A stretch of DNA of 64,000 bases. Source: Flavobacterium cutihirudinis (GTDB taxonomy: Bacteria > Bacteroidota > Bacteroidia > Flavobacteriales > Flavobacteriaceae). The translations under genes were made by a program, and so were the position numbers. The DNA is taken from NCBI RefSeq assembly GCF_003385895.1, contig NZ_QRDQ01000013.1, positions 1 to 64,000 of the forward strand. Direction: 5' to 3'. The notes beneath the pieces are model-generated. The model made no database searches and was not told the origin of the DNA. It worked only from the letters and a program-made list of their open reading frames with translations. This document shows, one piece after another, positions 54,043-63,946 of the stretch; positions within the stretch are counted from its first letter, which is position 1; each line of letters begins with the position of its first letter.

Positions 54043-54352
54043 GAAAAAAGCACTGATTATCAGCAGATGAAATCTAAAATTTGATTTTTAACATTAAAAA
54101 GACAATCGTATGTTCCTATAACAGCTGAAAATTTTCTATATTAGCTTTTTACAAAATCATACTGAAACTCCAGTATAAATCTCATTTTTAAATTTTTAAA
54201 ATAACTAATGAAAAACACTTTCTGATTGTTTCTACCCTTTCTCGATTGTTTTTTATTAAATCGATTTAGCTACTGATTCAAAATCATATATTCTTTTAAC
54301 TTAATACTTTATGTTATTCTATTTTTGGAGTGACAGCAAAACCAAATCAAAC

Positions 54353-56023
54353 ATGAAAAAAATTTTATTTGCCTTTCTTGCTTTTTGCTTAATCACGCAA
54401 TCTTTCGGCCAGAAAAATCCCAAAGCCATTAAAGTTACTTACCAAAGAAGTTACAACGGAAAACTTGTCGAAAATCCGGATCCGCTACTTTTGTACGCTT
54501 CTAAAGATTTGAGTCTGACAACAACCGATAAAATTTTACAGCAAAAAGCGGAACTTCCGTACGAACAAACTTTTATTGATTTCAACACCAAAACCATTTC
54601 GCAATGGGCACAGCTTAAAAACAAATCGATACTTACTAATGACACTGAAGCATTAGGAAAACAAAAATTTGAGTTTAGCAATGAGACTAAAAAAATCCTG
54701 AATTATGTCTGCAAAAAAGCCACGACTTCGGTAAACTCAAATAAAATCGAAATCTGGTACACCAATGATTTAGGATTAAAAGGCGGACCTGCAGCTTTAG
54801 GACAAGATTTAGGTTTAGTGCTGGAAACGATTCGTAACGGAAACAGCGTTGTTACGGCATCAAAAATCGAAATTTTAAAAACCGTTCCTTACGTTCTAAA
54901 AATTCCGGCTGTACAAACTGTTGACCAATTAACATATAAAGATTTATTGTGGAAAAGCCGTTTTATCAATATTCCTGTTTTCAACAAAGAAGAAATTCAC
55001 TTTATATCTGATGCAAAATCAAACGACAGCATCTTAAGATTTGCCAGCGGAACAGTTATTGTCCGAAAAGTAAAATTTCCGGAAATTAAAAAAGGAAGCG
55101 CCATTTTTGCTGATGTTACACAACAATCGAATGGTGATGCCTATGACAGAACGGGATCGGTATTTATGATTCCGATGGATAAAAAAACTTCTTTTCTTGA
55201 CGGATTAAAAAATGGTGCAAATACATTACCTGTGTACGAAAATGGAAATGGCAAAAAATATCAGGGCGTAGCAGCAACAAACGACTATACTCCTTTATTG
55301 GAATTGATGCGCTTTTTTACTCCTTTTGGTGTAAAGCATTTCAACTATCTGCAATTAAAAAATAAGGTTTGGCAGGATAGCGTTTTTTATCGTCAGGATA
55401 TTTCGTTGTTGCAACCAAAATTGAGTAATCAGGAAATTTATATCGGAATGTTTATTGGAAATTATGACGCTGGCGGACATAAAGCAAGTTTAAACATAAG
55501 CATTCACGAAGGTGAAGACAACAATACAAAAGCAGATTATATTCTGCCTCTTTTCAACACGCTGAATGTGATGGAAATGGCCGGACAGGAATACGGCACT
55601 ATGTTCGATAATGAGAAAGGAATTGAACTATCTTTTGAAGTTCCTGAAGGTTACAAAAACTTCAAACTAAGTTATACCACAACCGGTCACGGCGGCTGGG
55701 AAAATGGCGATGAATTTTTGCAGAAAAAAAACACCATTTATATTGACGGAAAAGAAGTTTTCGGATTTACGCCATGGCGCACTGATTGCGGTTCTTACCG
55801 TTTGAGTAATCCGGCTTCGGGTAACTTTGGCAATGGTTTATCATCATCTGATTTGAGCCGTTCTAACTGGTGTCCGGGAACGACAACTAATCCAAATTTA
55901 ATTGATTTAGGAAATCTTTCCCCGGGAAAACATACTATTCGCGTTTCTATCCCGATGGGGAAACCGGAAGGAACGAGCAGCAGCGCATGGAATGTTTCGG
56001 GATTTTTGATTGGAGAAAGGTAA
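54353..56023 (+). CDS. PNGase F-like peptide-N-glycosidase with extra N-terminal domain
   Basis: 556 residues from the ATG at 54353, giving the signal peptide MKKILFAFLAFCLITQSFGQ. Residues ~22-215 are a beta-rich domain that resembles the GLPGLI family or the N-terminal bowl-like domain of type II PNGase F. Residues ~225-556 are PNGase F-like: GDAYDRTGSVF aligns with the catalytic-Asp region of PNGase F, GHGGWENGDEF with the Glu-containing active-site loop, and RSNWCPGTTTNPNLIDL and AWNVSGFLIG with its C-terminal strands. It cleaves the GlcNAc-Asn bond, releasing intact N-glycans. It is divergent from gntR and starts the plus-strand block with GH29 and M28 genes. Confidence 0.88.
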   Translation: MKKILFAFLAFCLITQSFGQKNPKAIKVTYQRSYNGKLVENPDPLLLYASKDLSLTTTDKILQQKAELPYEQTFIDFNTKTISQWAQLKNKSILTNDTEALGKQKFEFSNETKKILNYVCKKATTSVNSNKIEIWYTNDLGLKGGPAALGQDLGLVLETIRNGNSVVTASKIEILKTVPYVLKIPAVQTVDQLTYKDLLWKSRFINIPVFNKEEIHFISDAKSNDSILRFASGTVIVRKVKFPEIKKGSAIFADVTQQSNGDAYDRTGSVFMIPMDKKTSFLDGLKNGANTLPVYENGNGKKYQGVAATNDYTPLLELMRFFTPFGVKHFNYLQLKNKVWQDSVFYRQDISLLQPKLSNQEIYIGMFIGNYDAGGHKASLNISIHEGEDNNTKADYILPLFNTLNVMEMAGQEYGTMFDNEKGIELSFEVPEGYKNFKLSYTTTGHGGWENGDEFLQKKNTIYIDGKEVFGFTPWRTDCGSYRLSNPASGNFGNGLSSSDLSRSNWCPGTTTNPNLIDLGNLSPGKHTIRVSIPMGKPEGTSSSAWNVSGFLIGER

Positions 56024-56305
56024 TTGATAATTAAATTTAGATAAAATCGACTTATTGATTCAGCAGAAGTCTTTCTATATTTAAATTTCTGAAAAAACTA
56101 AAATTAACTTGTTGATTATATGTAATTCACAAAAAAACAAACACATAGAAACATCGATTTTATATCAAAAAAAGGAGACAAAAAGAAACGCCTTTTTAAA
56201 ATAGTCATGAACTATGTTTTTATGTGCTAAAAATTTTACTCAACAAATTAATTTTATTTTTTCACTATTAAAAACTAACTATCAAACCATCAAACATCAA
56301 AAAAA

Positions 56306-57637
56306 ATGAAAAAAATCACATTTTGTCTTTTGTTTTTCACCATGAGCTTAACGACAATAATTGCTCAAACCTACACTCCAACTGAAGGAAATCTAAAAAG
56401 TCGTAAAGAATTTCAGGATGATAAATTCGGAATGTTCATTCACTTTGGACCGTACAGTGTTCTTGGTAATGGCGAATGGATCATGAACAACGAAAACATC
56501 AAAGTAACAGAATACGGAAGATTAATTAATGTTTTTAATCCGCAGGATTTTGACGCAAAAAAATGGGTTGGAATCGCAAAAGCAGCCGGCATGAAGTACA
56601 TTACTTTTACTACGCGTCACCATGATGGCTTTAGTAATTTTGACACCAAATTATCGGATTGGAAAATTACAAATACACATTTCAAAAGAGATTTGCTAAA
56701 AGAATTGGCTGACGAATGTCATAAAGAAGGCATCAAATTATTCTGCTATTATTCACTTTTAGACTGGACAAGAACAGACTATCAGTACGAAACGGGAAAA
56801 ACAGGAAAAGGAACCGGAAGAACTCAAAAAAGTGACTGGAACAGCTACGTTCGTTTCATGAAAGGACAATTGACTGAATTGCTTACCAATTATGGAAAAA
56901 TCAGCGGAATTTGGTTTGACGGTCATTGGGATCAATTGGACAATGATACTGATAAAACATTAACTTCAAAAGTAAACTGGCATTATGATGAAATTTACAC
57001 TTTGATTCATTCGCTTCAGCCAGACTGTCTGATTTCGAATAATCATCATTTATTACCAATTCAGGGAGAAGATTTTCAAGCTTTTGAAAAAGATTTGCCA
57101 GGCGGAAATACCACAGGATTTGGAGGACAGTCTGTTTCTCAATTGCCTTTGGAAACTTGTGAAACAATGAATAATTCCTGGGGATTCGATATCAATGACC
57201 GAAAATACAAATCGACAAAAGATTTATTACATTATTTGATAAATGCAGCAAGTCTAAATGCTAATTTCTTATTGAATGTTGGTCCAATGGCAGACGGAAC
57301 AATTCAACCTGAATTTGTTCAAACCCTAAAAGAAATGGGAACCTGGATGGATAAAAACGGAAACAGTATTTACGGAACTAGAGGAAACGTAATAAAACCA
57401 CAAGATTGGGGTGTATTTACAGCAAAAGACAAAACTTTATTTGCACACATAATTAAAACTCCAGCACAAACCGACTATATTTTTATTCCTGAAATGAAGC
57501 AAAAAATCAAAAAATGTTATTTGATGGACAGCAAAAAAGAAGTCAAATTCAAACAACAGCCAGAAGGAACTTTTGTTTATTTGAATGGGATAAAAATCGA
57601 CGAAATCGACACCATAATAGAAATGCAAATACAATAA
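56306..57637 (+). CDS. GH29 alpha-L-fucosidase
   Basis: 443 residues, signal peptide MKKITFCLLFFTMSLTTIIAQ. GH29 features: FGMFIHFGPYSVLGNGEW, TTRHHDGFSNFDTKLSDW, then the nucleophile D205 in GIWFDGHWDQ. Length and sequence match the catalytic barrel plus a short C-terminal beta domain. It retains configuration and removes alpha-1,3/4- or core alpha-1,3/6-fucose; with PNGase F alongside, core or Lewis-type fucose of N-glycans is likely. Released fucose would be taken by FucP. It lies 282 bp after the PNGase gene with no clear terminator between. Confidence 0.93.
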   Translation: MKKITFCLLFFTMSLTTIIAQTYTPTEGNLKSRKEFQDDKFGMFIHFGPYSVLGNGEWIMNNENIKVTEYGRLINVFNPQDFDAKKWVGIAKAAGMKYITFTTRHHDGFSNFDTKLSDWKITNTHFKRDLLKELADECHKEGIKLFCYYSLLDWTRTDYQYETGKTGKGTGRTQKSDWNSYVRFMKGQLTELLTNYGKISGIWFDGHWDQLDNDTDKTLTSKVNWHYDEIYTLIHSLQPDCLISNNHHLLPIQGEDFQAFEKDLPGGNTTGFGGQSVSQLPLETCETMNNSWGFDINDRKYKSTKDLLHYLINAASLNANFLLNVGPMADGTIQPEFVQTLKEMGTWMDKNGNSIYGTRGNVIKPQDWGVFTAKDKTLFAHIIKTPAQTDYIFIPEMKQKIKKCYLMDSKKEVKFKQQPEGTFVYLNGIKIDEIDTIIEMQIQ

Positions 57638-57641
57638 TTTT

Positions 57642-57672
57642 TGAAAAGCCATATTTTTATGGCTTTTCATTT
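57642..57672 (+). terminator. Terminator after GH29
   Basis: TGAAAAGCCATA-TTTT-TATGGCTTTTCA, a perfect 12-bp stem directly after the GH29 stop. The M28 gene, 55 bp further, may be read by partial read-through. Confidence 0.75.
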
Positions 57673-57692
57673 ATTCAATAAATTTATTTAAA

Positions 57693-58661
57693 ATGTTTAA
57701 AAAAGTTATTTTCTTCTCATTCGTTGCTCTTATTGCAACTGAAAAAGGAAGCGCACAAAGTACAATTTCAGCCGAAACATTCCTGAAACACGATACCTAT
57801 TTAGCTTCAGATAAGTTAGAAGGTCGTTTGGCCGGAACAAAAGGCAACAATGAAGCAGCTGCTTACATCAAAAAATATTTCAAAAAATTTGGACTTAAAA
57901 AATTCAATAACAACTATTATCAGCCTTTCAAAATTTTCATAAAACCGGATATTAACAAAATGAAATCGGATAGTGTTTCGACGCAAAATGTTGTAGGTTA
58001 TCTGGAAGGTTCTGATGAAAATCTAAAAAAAGAATTCATTGTTATTGGCGCTCATTATGACCATTGGGGTTGGGGCGGAAAAGGTTCAGGAAGCAAGAAA
58101 AAAGACACGCTCGCTATTCATAATGGAGCTGATGATAATGCCTCGGGAGTTTCGGCTCTTTTGTCTATTTTGGAAGAGTTTCACCATACTAAAGTTGCTC
58201 CAAAAAGAAGTATAATTTTTATTTCTTTTAGCGCTGAAGAAGAAGGTTTATTAGGTTCGAAATATTTTGTCAATCATTTACCTGTGGATAAAAACGCCGT
58301 AAAAGTGATGATCAACATGGATATGGTGGGAAGATTAAATGATAAAAAAGAACTTTATATGGGCGGTGCCGGCACATTTCCTGACGGCGTTGAACTGATG
58401 AAAAAATTAGGTGAAAGCAGCGGATTAAATCCTGTTGTATTTGCCGGAGATGTTGGAGGCTCTGATCATGTTACTTTTTACAAAAACGAAATTTCTGCTA
58501 TAGGATTACATACTGGAGGACATCCGCAATATCATACACCGGAAGATGATACTGTTTTGATTAATAGCGAGGGTGGCGCCTTGGTTGCTAAATATATTTA
58601 TAATGCTTTAGTTTCTATTGCTAATTATGAGCAACCGCTGACTTTTATAAAGCAGAATTAA
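57693..58661 (+). CDS. Exported M28-family zinc aminopeptidase
   Basis: 322 residues, signal peptide MFKKVIFFSFVALIATEKGSAQ. M28 zinc-ligand series complete: GAHYDHWG (~123), NGADDNASG (~150), SAEEEGLLGS (~185, catalytic Glu pair), NMDMVG (~215), GGHPQYHTPEDD (~293). Two metal ions, removes N-terminal residues from peptides in the periplasm. Next to PNGase F it would digest the deglycosylated peptides, so the locus uses both halves of the glycoprotein. Confidence 0.92.
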   Translation: MFKKVIFFSFVALIATEKGSAQSTISAETFLKHDTYLASDKLEGRLAGTKGNNEAAAYIKKYFKKFGLKKFNNNYYQPFKIFIKPDINKMKSDSVSTQNVVGYLEGSDENLKKEFIVIGAHYDHWGWGGKGSGSKKKDTLAIHNGADDNASGVSALLSILEEFHHTKVAPKRSIIFISFSAEEEGLLGSKYFVNHLPVDKNAVKVMINMDMVGRLNDKKELYMGGAGTFPDGVELMKKLGESSGLNPVVFAGDVGGSDHVTFYKNEISAIGLHTGGHPQYHTPEDDTVLINSEGGALVAKYIYNALVSIANYEQPLTFIKQN

Positions 58662-58697
58662 ATTTAGCCAAAAGCAATAAAAATTTCTCTTTAAATA

Positions 58698-58743
58698 AAA
58701 ACGTCGAATTTGCGATTATTCAAATGCAAATTCGACGTTTTTT
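58698..58743 (+). terminator. Terminator after the M28 gene
   Basis: AAAACGTCGAATTTGC / GCAAATTCGACGTTTT, perfect 16-bp stem followed by T-run, 36 bp after the stop. Confidence 0.9.
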
Positions 58744-58962
58744 ATGCCTTAACTATTCCTAAAACGGTAGCTAAATCGGATTATTTATTAAATCTCTTAG
58801 CGGGCTTCCTAAAAAAACTTTAGCAAATTGTTTCAAAAGTGTAACAGTAGAAAAAAATAAAGTCTTTAAAAGTAACGAGTCTTTCTCACTCGATTAATAT
58901 TAGTTTCTGAGTTTTAAACAACAGTTTAGCACATTGTTGAAATTACATTTTTCTCAAACAAA
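58744..58962. other. Intergenic region between converging transcripts
   Basis: Part of the 369-bp gap between the M28 gene and the convergent SusD gene, enclosed by their terminators. I see no gene, palindrome or promoter of note in it. Confidence 0.5.
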
Positions 58963-58998
58963 AAACCCCAGATCCAGGTTGTCCTGAATCTGGGGTTT
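58963..58998 (-). terminator. Terminator of the second SusC/SusD operon
   Basis: AAACCCCAGATCCAGG-TTGT-CCTGAATCTGGGGTTT (one mismatch), followed on the minus strand by a T-rich tract, 32 bp after the SusD stop. Confidence 0.85.
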
Positions 58999-59030
58999 AC
59001 CAATTACTAACTAAACATTAAAAATGAAAA

Positions 59031-60593
59031 TTATTTTACGTCCCAGAAAATTTTGGTACTTAAATTATCTTTGTCTTTAACTGTATTATAGTTATTTGTA
59101 TTATAAACACTTTCAGAGCTTGGGTATGTCCAACGCGTTGGAGGTGTTTTTTGAGGGCTTGTTTCATCTTGCGCGAAATTAAGCACTGGAAGTTTCAACC
59201 TTCTTTGCTCAGACCAAGATTCGTCAGCCTGCATAATGTTATAATGAATATACTTTTGAAAAGCGATCAATTGTAATTGAGCAGCTGGAGTTGTAGCACC
59301 TGCAAAATTAACATTAGCAATATAAGCATCAATTTCAGCAGTTGTAGGTTCGCTAGTTGGCTTCCATGTAACATCGTCCGCCTTATCACCTAATCTCACG
59401 TAATATTGAATTGATTGTCTGATTGCTTTTTCAAAATGTGTTTTTGCAGTAGCAGCATTCCCAGTTCTTGAATAATATTCTGCAAGAATCAAGTTTACTT
59501 CAGCAGAATTTATCAAAGTACCTGGCAACCAGTCGTTTTTACTGATAACTGATCTATTATAAATAGCAATTTCACCATCAGCTATTTCTTTATCTTGAAC
59601 TGTAGAAGTCGCTAATGGATCTACTCCTACGTAAGCTGTTGCGTTTGCACCTTTTTCAAACAACCATGCCTGACGAGGATCACTGTTGGCATTCATGTGA
59701 TCAATCATAGGTTTTGGAGCAAGGTTATTATTCCAACCTTCCAAAGCATCCCAGAAACCTGAAGTATCTAAATCTGTATCCTGAGTATATACTCTGAAAG
59801 CAATATCTTCTGAACTTTCATCCACAATTTTTCCTTCAGCAATAATTTCAGCGATTTCTGTATTTGCTCTTCCCGAAAAAGTCGGAACAGCAGAAACCCT
59901 ATTTAACAACTTCAAACGCAAAGAGTTACAATAATTCTTCCAAGCTACAAGACTACCTTTGTTGATCAAATCCTGATTTTTGAACTCTAAATTTGTTTTG
60001 TCAGTCAAAGTAATAGTATTCAATTCTGTAGAAAAAGCTTTCAAATTATCTAACATCAATGTGTAAAGCTCTGTCTGATTATCATACTTAGCCAATGCAA
60101 GTGCATAAGCACCTCCAGTTGAACTAATTTTTCCTGCTTCAGAGAAAGGGATATCACCAAAGTTATCAATCATTTTTGCAGTATGATCATATAAGTAGAT
60201 AGTTGATGTAATAGCAAAAATTCTGTATTCAGCCTGCTCTGCAGGTGTTAAAGAACCCATTACTTTTTCTAACTCTCTATATTGGGTAATAAATCTATAA
60301 TATCTATCCCATCTGTTAGTTACTGCTGCTCCCGGAACATAACGGTTAGACGTATTAGTAAATCCGTGTCCTTGAGTATAAGTCAATGAAGTTGTTCTTA
60401 TTACAGTAAAATAATTCCAATATGATGGAATTACATCCTCATAGTTAACTTTCATAAATCCGGCAAATTGTTTAGGTACTGTTGTAGTTGTTACCTTTGA
60501 CGGATCTCTATATGCTTCTGCAAAATCATCTTTCGAACATGAGCTCAAAGAAATTGCAATAGAAGCTAATGATATATATAATAATTTTTTCAT
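59031..60593 (-). CDS. SusD/RagB-like lipoprotein (SusD-like_2 type)
   Basis: 520 residues with a lipoprotein signal (MKKLLYISLASIAISLSSCS, Cys19). The body resembles the SusD-like_2 subgroup rather than canonical SusD: YEDVIPSYWNYFTVIRTTSL, YDHTAKMIDNFGDIPFSEAG, NSAEVNLILAEYYSRTGNAA, QADESWSEQRRLKLPVLNF. It binds ligand at the cell surface as the lid of the SusC barrel encoded 29 bp upstream. Convergent with the PNGase/GH29/M28 genes, it may provide uptake for products of glycoprotein or glycan digestion; specificity cannot be read from sequence. Confidence 0.88.
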   Translation of the reverse strand: MKKLLYISLASIAISLSSCSKDDFAEAYRDPSKVTTTTVPKQFAGFMKVNYEDVIPSYWNYFTVIRTTSLTYTQGHGFTNTSNRYVPGAAVTNRWDRYYRFITQYRELEKVMGSLTPAEQAEYRIFAITSTIYLYDHTAKMIDNFGDIPFSEAGKISSTGGAYALALAKYDNQTELYTLMLDNLKAFSTELNTITLTDKTNLEFKNQDLINKGSLVAWKNYCNSLRLKLLNRVSAVPTFSGRANTEIAEIIAEGKIVDESSEDIAFRVYTQDTDLDTSGFWDALEGWNNNLAPKPMIDHMNANSDPRQAWLFEKGANATAYVGVDPLATSTVQDKEIADGEIAIYNRSVISKNDWLPGTLINSAEVNLILAEYYSRTGNAATAKTHFEKAIRQSIQYYVRLGDKADDVTWKPTSEPTTAEIDAYIANVNFAGATTPAAQLQLIAFQKYIHYNIMQADESWSEQRRLKLPVLNFAQDETSPQKTPPTRWTYPSSESVYNTNNYNTVKDKDNLSTKIFWDVK

Positions 60594-60622
60594 GTTGTCT
60601 ATTTTAATTATAATTTATCCTA

Positions 60623-63600
60623 TTAGAAAGATGCTCTCAATACTACCCCATAACTTCTTGTAGACGGAGTGATTCCTGAATTGTTCACGTTTTGATACCA
60701 TTTAGTTCCTGAAGTTGTTGCCTCAGAATCCATATCTTTAATCGTTCTGTAGAAATAAAACAAGTTACGTCCGAAGAAAGAAAGACTTAACTTAGTCGCT
60801 CCAATTTTACTAGCAAAAGAAGAAGGTACATTGTACATAAGTGATAACTCTCTTAATTTAACATAGTCGTTCTTTTGAATGTACAACTCATAACGAGAAA
60901 TACTATCATATTGAGGACCTCCCCAGTTGTAAGTCAAAACATAATAACCTGCCTGAGAAACTACGTTTGTATTTGGAGTTCCATCAACATTTACACCATC
61001 CATTAACATACCATCGCGGTATAATGGCTGACCAGCTGGTCCTGAAGTTGCACTGTTTGGAACCTGAACTCCTTTTCCATTATCCATATAATAGGTTAAA
61101 CCACCACGCTCGTTTGTACTGTATTTCAAAGATTCTTCAGTTAAACCTCTAGACGTCATCCAGTTCATACCTGTTGGCATCAAAGAACCACCATAAGAGT
61201 AATCAATACCAATATCTAATGTAAAGTTTTTATAACTCAAAGAGTTGATCAAACCTCCAACACCTTTAGCCATTGCTGATCCGTATTTTTCCCATTTATC
61301 ACCATCAAGCTGATAAAATCCATCAGCACCAACCACTTTATTACCGTTCGCATCTGTTTTAACAGGGTGTGCATAAATACCTCCCATCTCTTGTCCTACT
61401 ACTGATTTTAATTGAGCAGCAGATCCATCATAGTCAGCATGCAAAATCTCGTTAGAACCATCTGATAATGAAATCACTTTGTTAATGTTTTTAGACCAGT
61501 TCAAAGTCACATCCCAAGAGAAACTATCTGTTCTAACAGGTGTCCCTGTCAAAGCAACCTCGAATCCTTTATTACTCAATTCACCAACATTCGTCAAAAT
61601 AGAAGTAGCCCCTGAAGAAGGTGGTATAGACAATTGAATAAGTTGATCCTTAATTTTTGCTGTATAGAAAGAGAAATCCAATCCTAATCTTCTGTCTAAG
61701 AATTTAGTTTCAAAACCAAGTTCTATTTCATGCTTCATTTCAGGTTTAATACCTTCATTTCCATATGTAGCTTGCGAAGTCGTAGTCAATACAGGACTTG
61801 CTGTTCCTTGTGATCCTAAAGAAACCTGATCGAATGCTACGTTAGCAATAAATGGTTCTGGATAAGCCCCCACGATACCCCAAGAACCACGCATTTTTGC
61901 GTAATTAAAGAAATCTGGTAATTTAACAGCATCTGATAAAACGAAACTAGAGTTTACAGAAGGATACGTAAAAGCATTATTATTTGGGTTCATCGTTGAA
62001 GTACGGTCTCTTCTTAATGTACCTTCAAGGAACAAAAAGTTTTTATAACTTCCACTTACAGTTCCAAAAAGTGCATCTTTAAGTATTGTAAATTGTTTAG
62101 AGCCACTATTAGCTAATCCAACAGAAGAATTTACATCATACCATCCTTCTACACTTAAACCACCATTAGTAGAACGAGACAAATATTTAGATGTTTCCTG
62201 CGTTCCAGAATAACCAAACATTGCACCTACAGTAAAATCGTCATTTATTTTTTTGTTGTATGTCCCAATTAATTCGCCATAAAGAACATTATAGTCCTGA
62301 CCTTCCATTTGATAAGACCCAGTTCCAAAACCGTAAATTAAGGGTTTTTCTAATGGATTCTTTGTTTCTGTGTTTATTGCTGTTAAATCAGTCGAAACAC
62401 GTCCACGGATAGACAAATCTTTTGTAATTGAAAGCGTTTCAGTAAGACTTGCTATAACACGATTTGTAATCTCCTCTTGTTGATTTGCATTTGTATTCCA
62501 AAAGAAATCACCAATATCAGCTTTAAAACCGTTACGAATAATATTTTCATCCGGAGTTAAACTTTGTCCATTTACTCCTGTAACATATTTATAACCTAAA
62601 CTTGTTTTGTATTTTGCTTTGTACCAATCGCCATTATCAAAAGGGCTAAGCATACCTGTAAAGTTATTTACTAAACGGTCTAAAGCTACTGAACGATTAC
62701 GCACATTTTGATTCAAATAACTAACAATAACATCTGTTTTCAACTTACCTGTCTTGAATGATGCATTTAAGTTGAAGTTATTCTTTTTATTGTTATTATT
62801 CATACTCAAACCTTCAGATTCGATATGAGTATAAGAGAAACGAATATTGCTGTTTTCTGTACTGTTTGTAAGGGCAAAGTTTGTAGTTGCATCCCATGCG
62901 TTTTGGAACATATTTTTGTAGCCATCTTTTTGTGCAGAGTACGGACGTACTACACCATCCCATGACATAATTGGTTGCCCGTCAAACCTAGGACCAAAGT
63001 TTACAGAACTGTTCGCAACTCCTCTCATATCATTAACTCCATCGCCATTTGTGTCATATTGCACAAAACCGTCTGGTCCAGCCCAGTTTGGATTAAAAGT
63101 ACCATTAGAATAACCCGGACCTCTTTCGTACTGAAATCTTGGCAAATAAGCAATTTGATTTCCTGAATAACTAGTGCTAAAATCAACACCTAGTCCTTTT
63201 TTTCCTTTTCCAGTTTTAGTTGTAATCAATACAACACCATTTACAGCCTCAGAACCATATAATGCAGCTGCAGAAGCTCCTTTTAAGATAGAAATATTTT
63301 CAACATCTTCAGGGTTGATATCTGCTAAACCGTTGTTTTTAATACGTGGCTGATTCCAATAATCACTGTTAGAAACCTCACCATTACGAATAGGCACACC
63401 ATCCATAACAATAAGCGGCTGGTTTCTACCTGTAATAGAGTTAATTCCACGAATCTGGATATTAATTGCTCCTGCTCCTCCTGGAGTAGCAGTAATACGT
63501 ACACCTGGTGCTTTACCGTACAATCCATTAGCAATTGTAGGAGACGCTGTTTTAACAATCGCATCTGCTTTAATTACACTCGTAGCATAACCGATCGATT

Positions 63601-63946
63601 TGTTCTTTTTAGATTGCCCTAAAGCGGTAACCGTAACACCATCTAATTCGTTAGTACCACTTGCTAATTTAAATGTCATTCCATCTACAGCTTTTACTTC
63701 AGCCGTTTTAAATCCTACAGAGCTAATAATAAGTGTAGCTCCTTCTCTTGCTGAAATTTTGAATGCTCCATTCTCATCAGTAATTGTTTCTTGTTTAGTC
63801 CCTTTTTCCCTAACGATAACAGAAGGAATCGGGAGATTTTCATTATCTGTAATTACCCCGGAGATCGTGGTGTTTTGAGCATTCACTCCTTGATAGCACA
63901 TTACCATTAGAAAAACTAACAGTGACTTGTAAAACAGTTTTCTCAT
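60623..63946 (-). CDS. SusC/RagA TonB-dependent receptor without STN domain
   Basis: 1107 residues. Signal peptide ending ...QGVNAQ (~residue 24), CarboxypepD_reg-like domain (~25-100), SusC-type TonB box/plug (VTVTALGQSKKNKSIGYATS, INIQIRGINSITGRNQPLIV) and a barrel ending with ...GVVLRASF. Unlike the first SusC of the window, the domain order starts directly with the carboxypeptidase-like domain, so it does not signal to a FecR. Its promoter lies at or beyond the window's end; no TAnnTTTG box is visible in the last 54 bases. Substrate is presumably oligosaccharide or glycopeptide. Confidence 0.93.
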   Translation of the reverse strand: MRKLFYKSLLVFLMVMCYQGVNAQNTTISGVITDNENLPIPSVIVREKGTKQETITDENGAFKISAREGATLIISSVGFKTAEVKAVDGMTFKLASGTNELDGVTVTALGQSKKNKSIGYATSVIKADAIVKTASPTIANGLYGKAPGVRITATPGGAGAINIQIRGINSITGRNQPLIVMDGVPIRNGEVSNSDYWNQPRIKNNGLADINPEDVENISILKGASAAALYGSEAVNGVVLITTKTGKGKKGLGVDFSTSYSGNQIAYLPRFQYERGPGYSNGTFNPNWAGPDGFVQYDTNGDGVNDMRGVANSSVNFGPRFDGQPIMSWDGVVRPYSAQKDGYKNMFQNAWDATTNFALTNSTENSNIRFSYTHIESEGLSMNNNNKKNNFNLNASFKTGKLKTDVIVSYLNQNVRNRSVALDRLVNNFTGMLSPFDNGDWYKAKYKTSLGYKYVTGVNGQSLTPDENIIRNGFKADIGDFFWNTNANQQEEITNRVIASLTETLSITKDLSIRGRVSTDLTAINTETKNPLEKPLIYGFGTGSYQMEGQDYNVLYGELIGTYNKKINDDFTVGAMFGYSGTQETSKYLSRSTNGGLSVEGWYDVNSSVGLANSGSKQFTILKDALFGTVSGSYKNFLFLEGTLRRDRTSTMNPNNNAFTYPSVNSSFVLSDAVKLPDFFNYAKMRGSWGIVGAYPEPFIANVAFDQVSLGSQGTASPVLTTTSQATYGNEGIKPEMKHEIELGFETKFLDRRLGLDFSFYTAKIKDQLIQLSIPPSSGATSILTNVGELSNKGFEVALTGTPVRTDSFSWDVTLNWSKNINKVISLSDGSNEILHADYDGSAAQLKSVVGQEMGGIYAHPVKTDANGNKVVGADGFYQLDGDKWEKYGSAMAKGVGGLINSLSYKNFTLDIGIDYSYGGSLMPTGMNWMTSRGLTEESLKYSTNERGGLTYYMDNGKGVQVPNSATSGPAGQPLYRDGMLMDGVNVDGTPNTNVVSQAGYYVLTYNWGGPQYDSISRYELYIQKNDYVKLRELSLMYNVPSSFASKIGATKLSLSFFGRNLFYFYRTIKDMDSEATTSGTKWYQNVNNSGITPSTRSYGVVLRASF

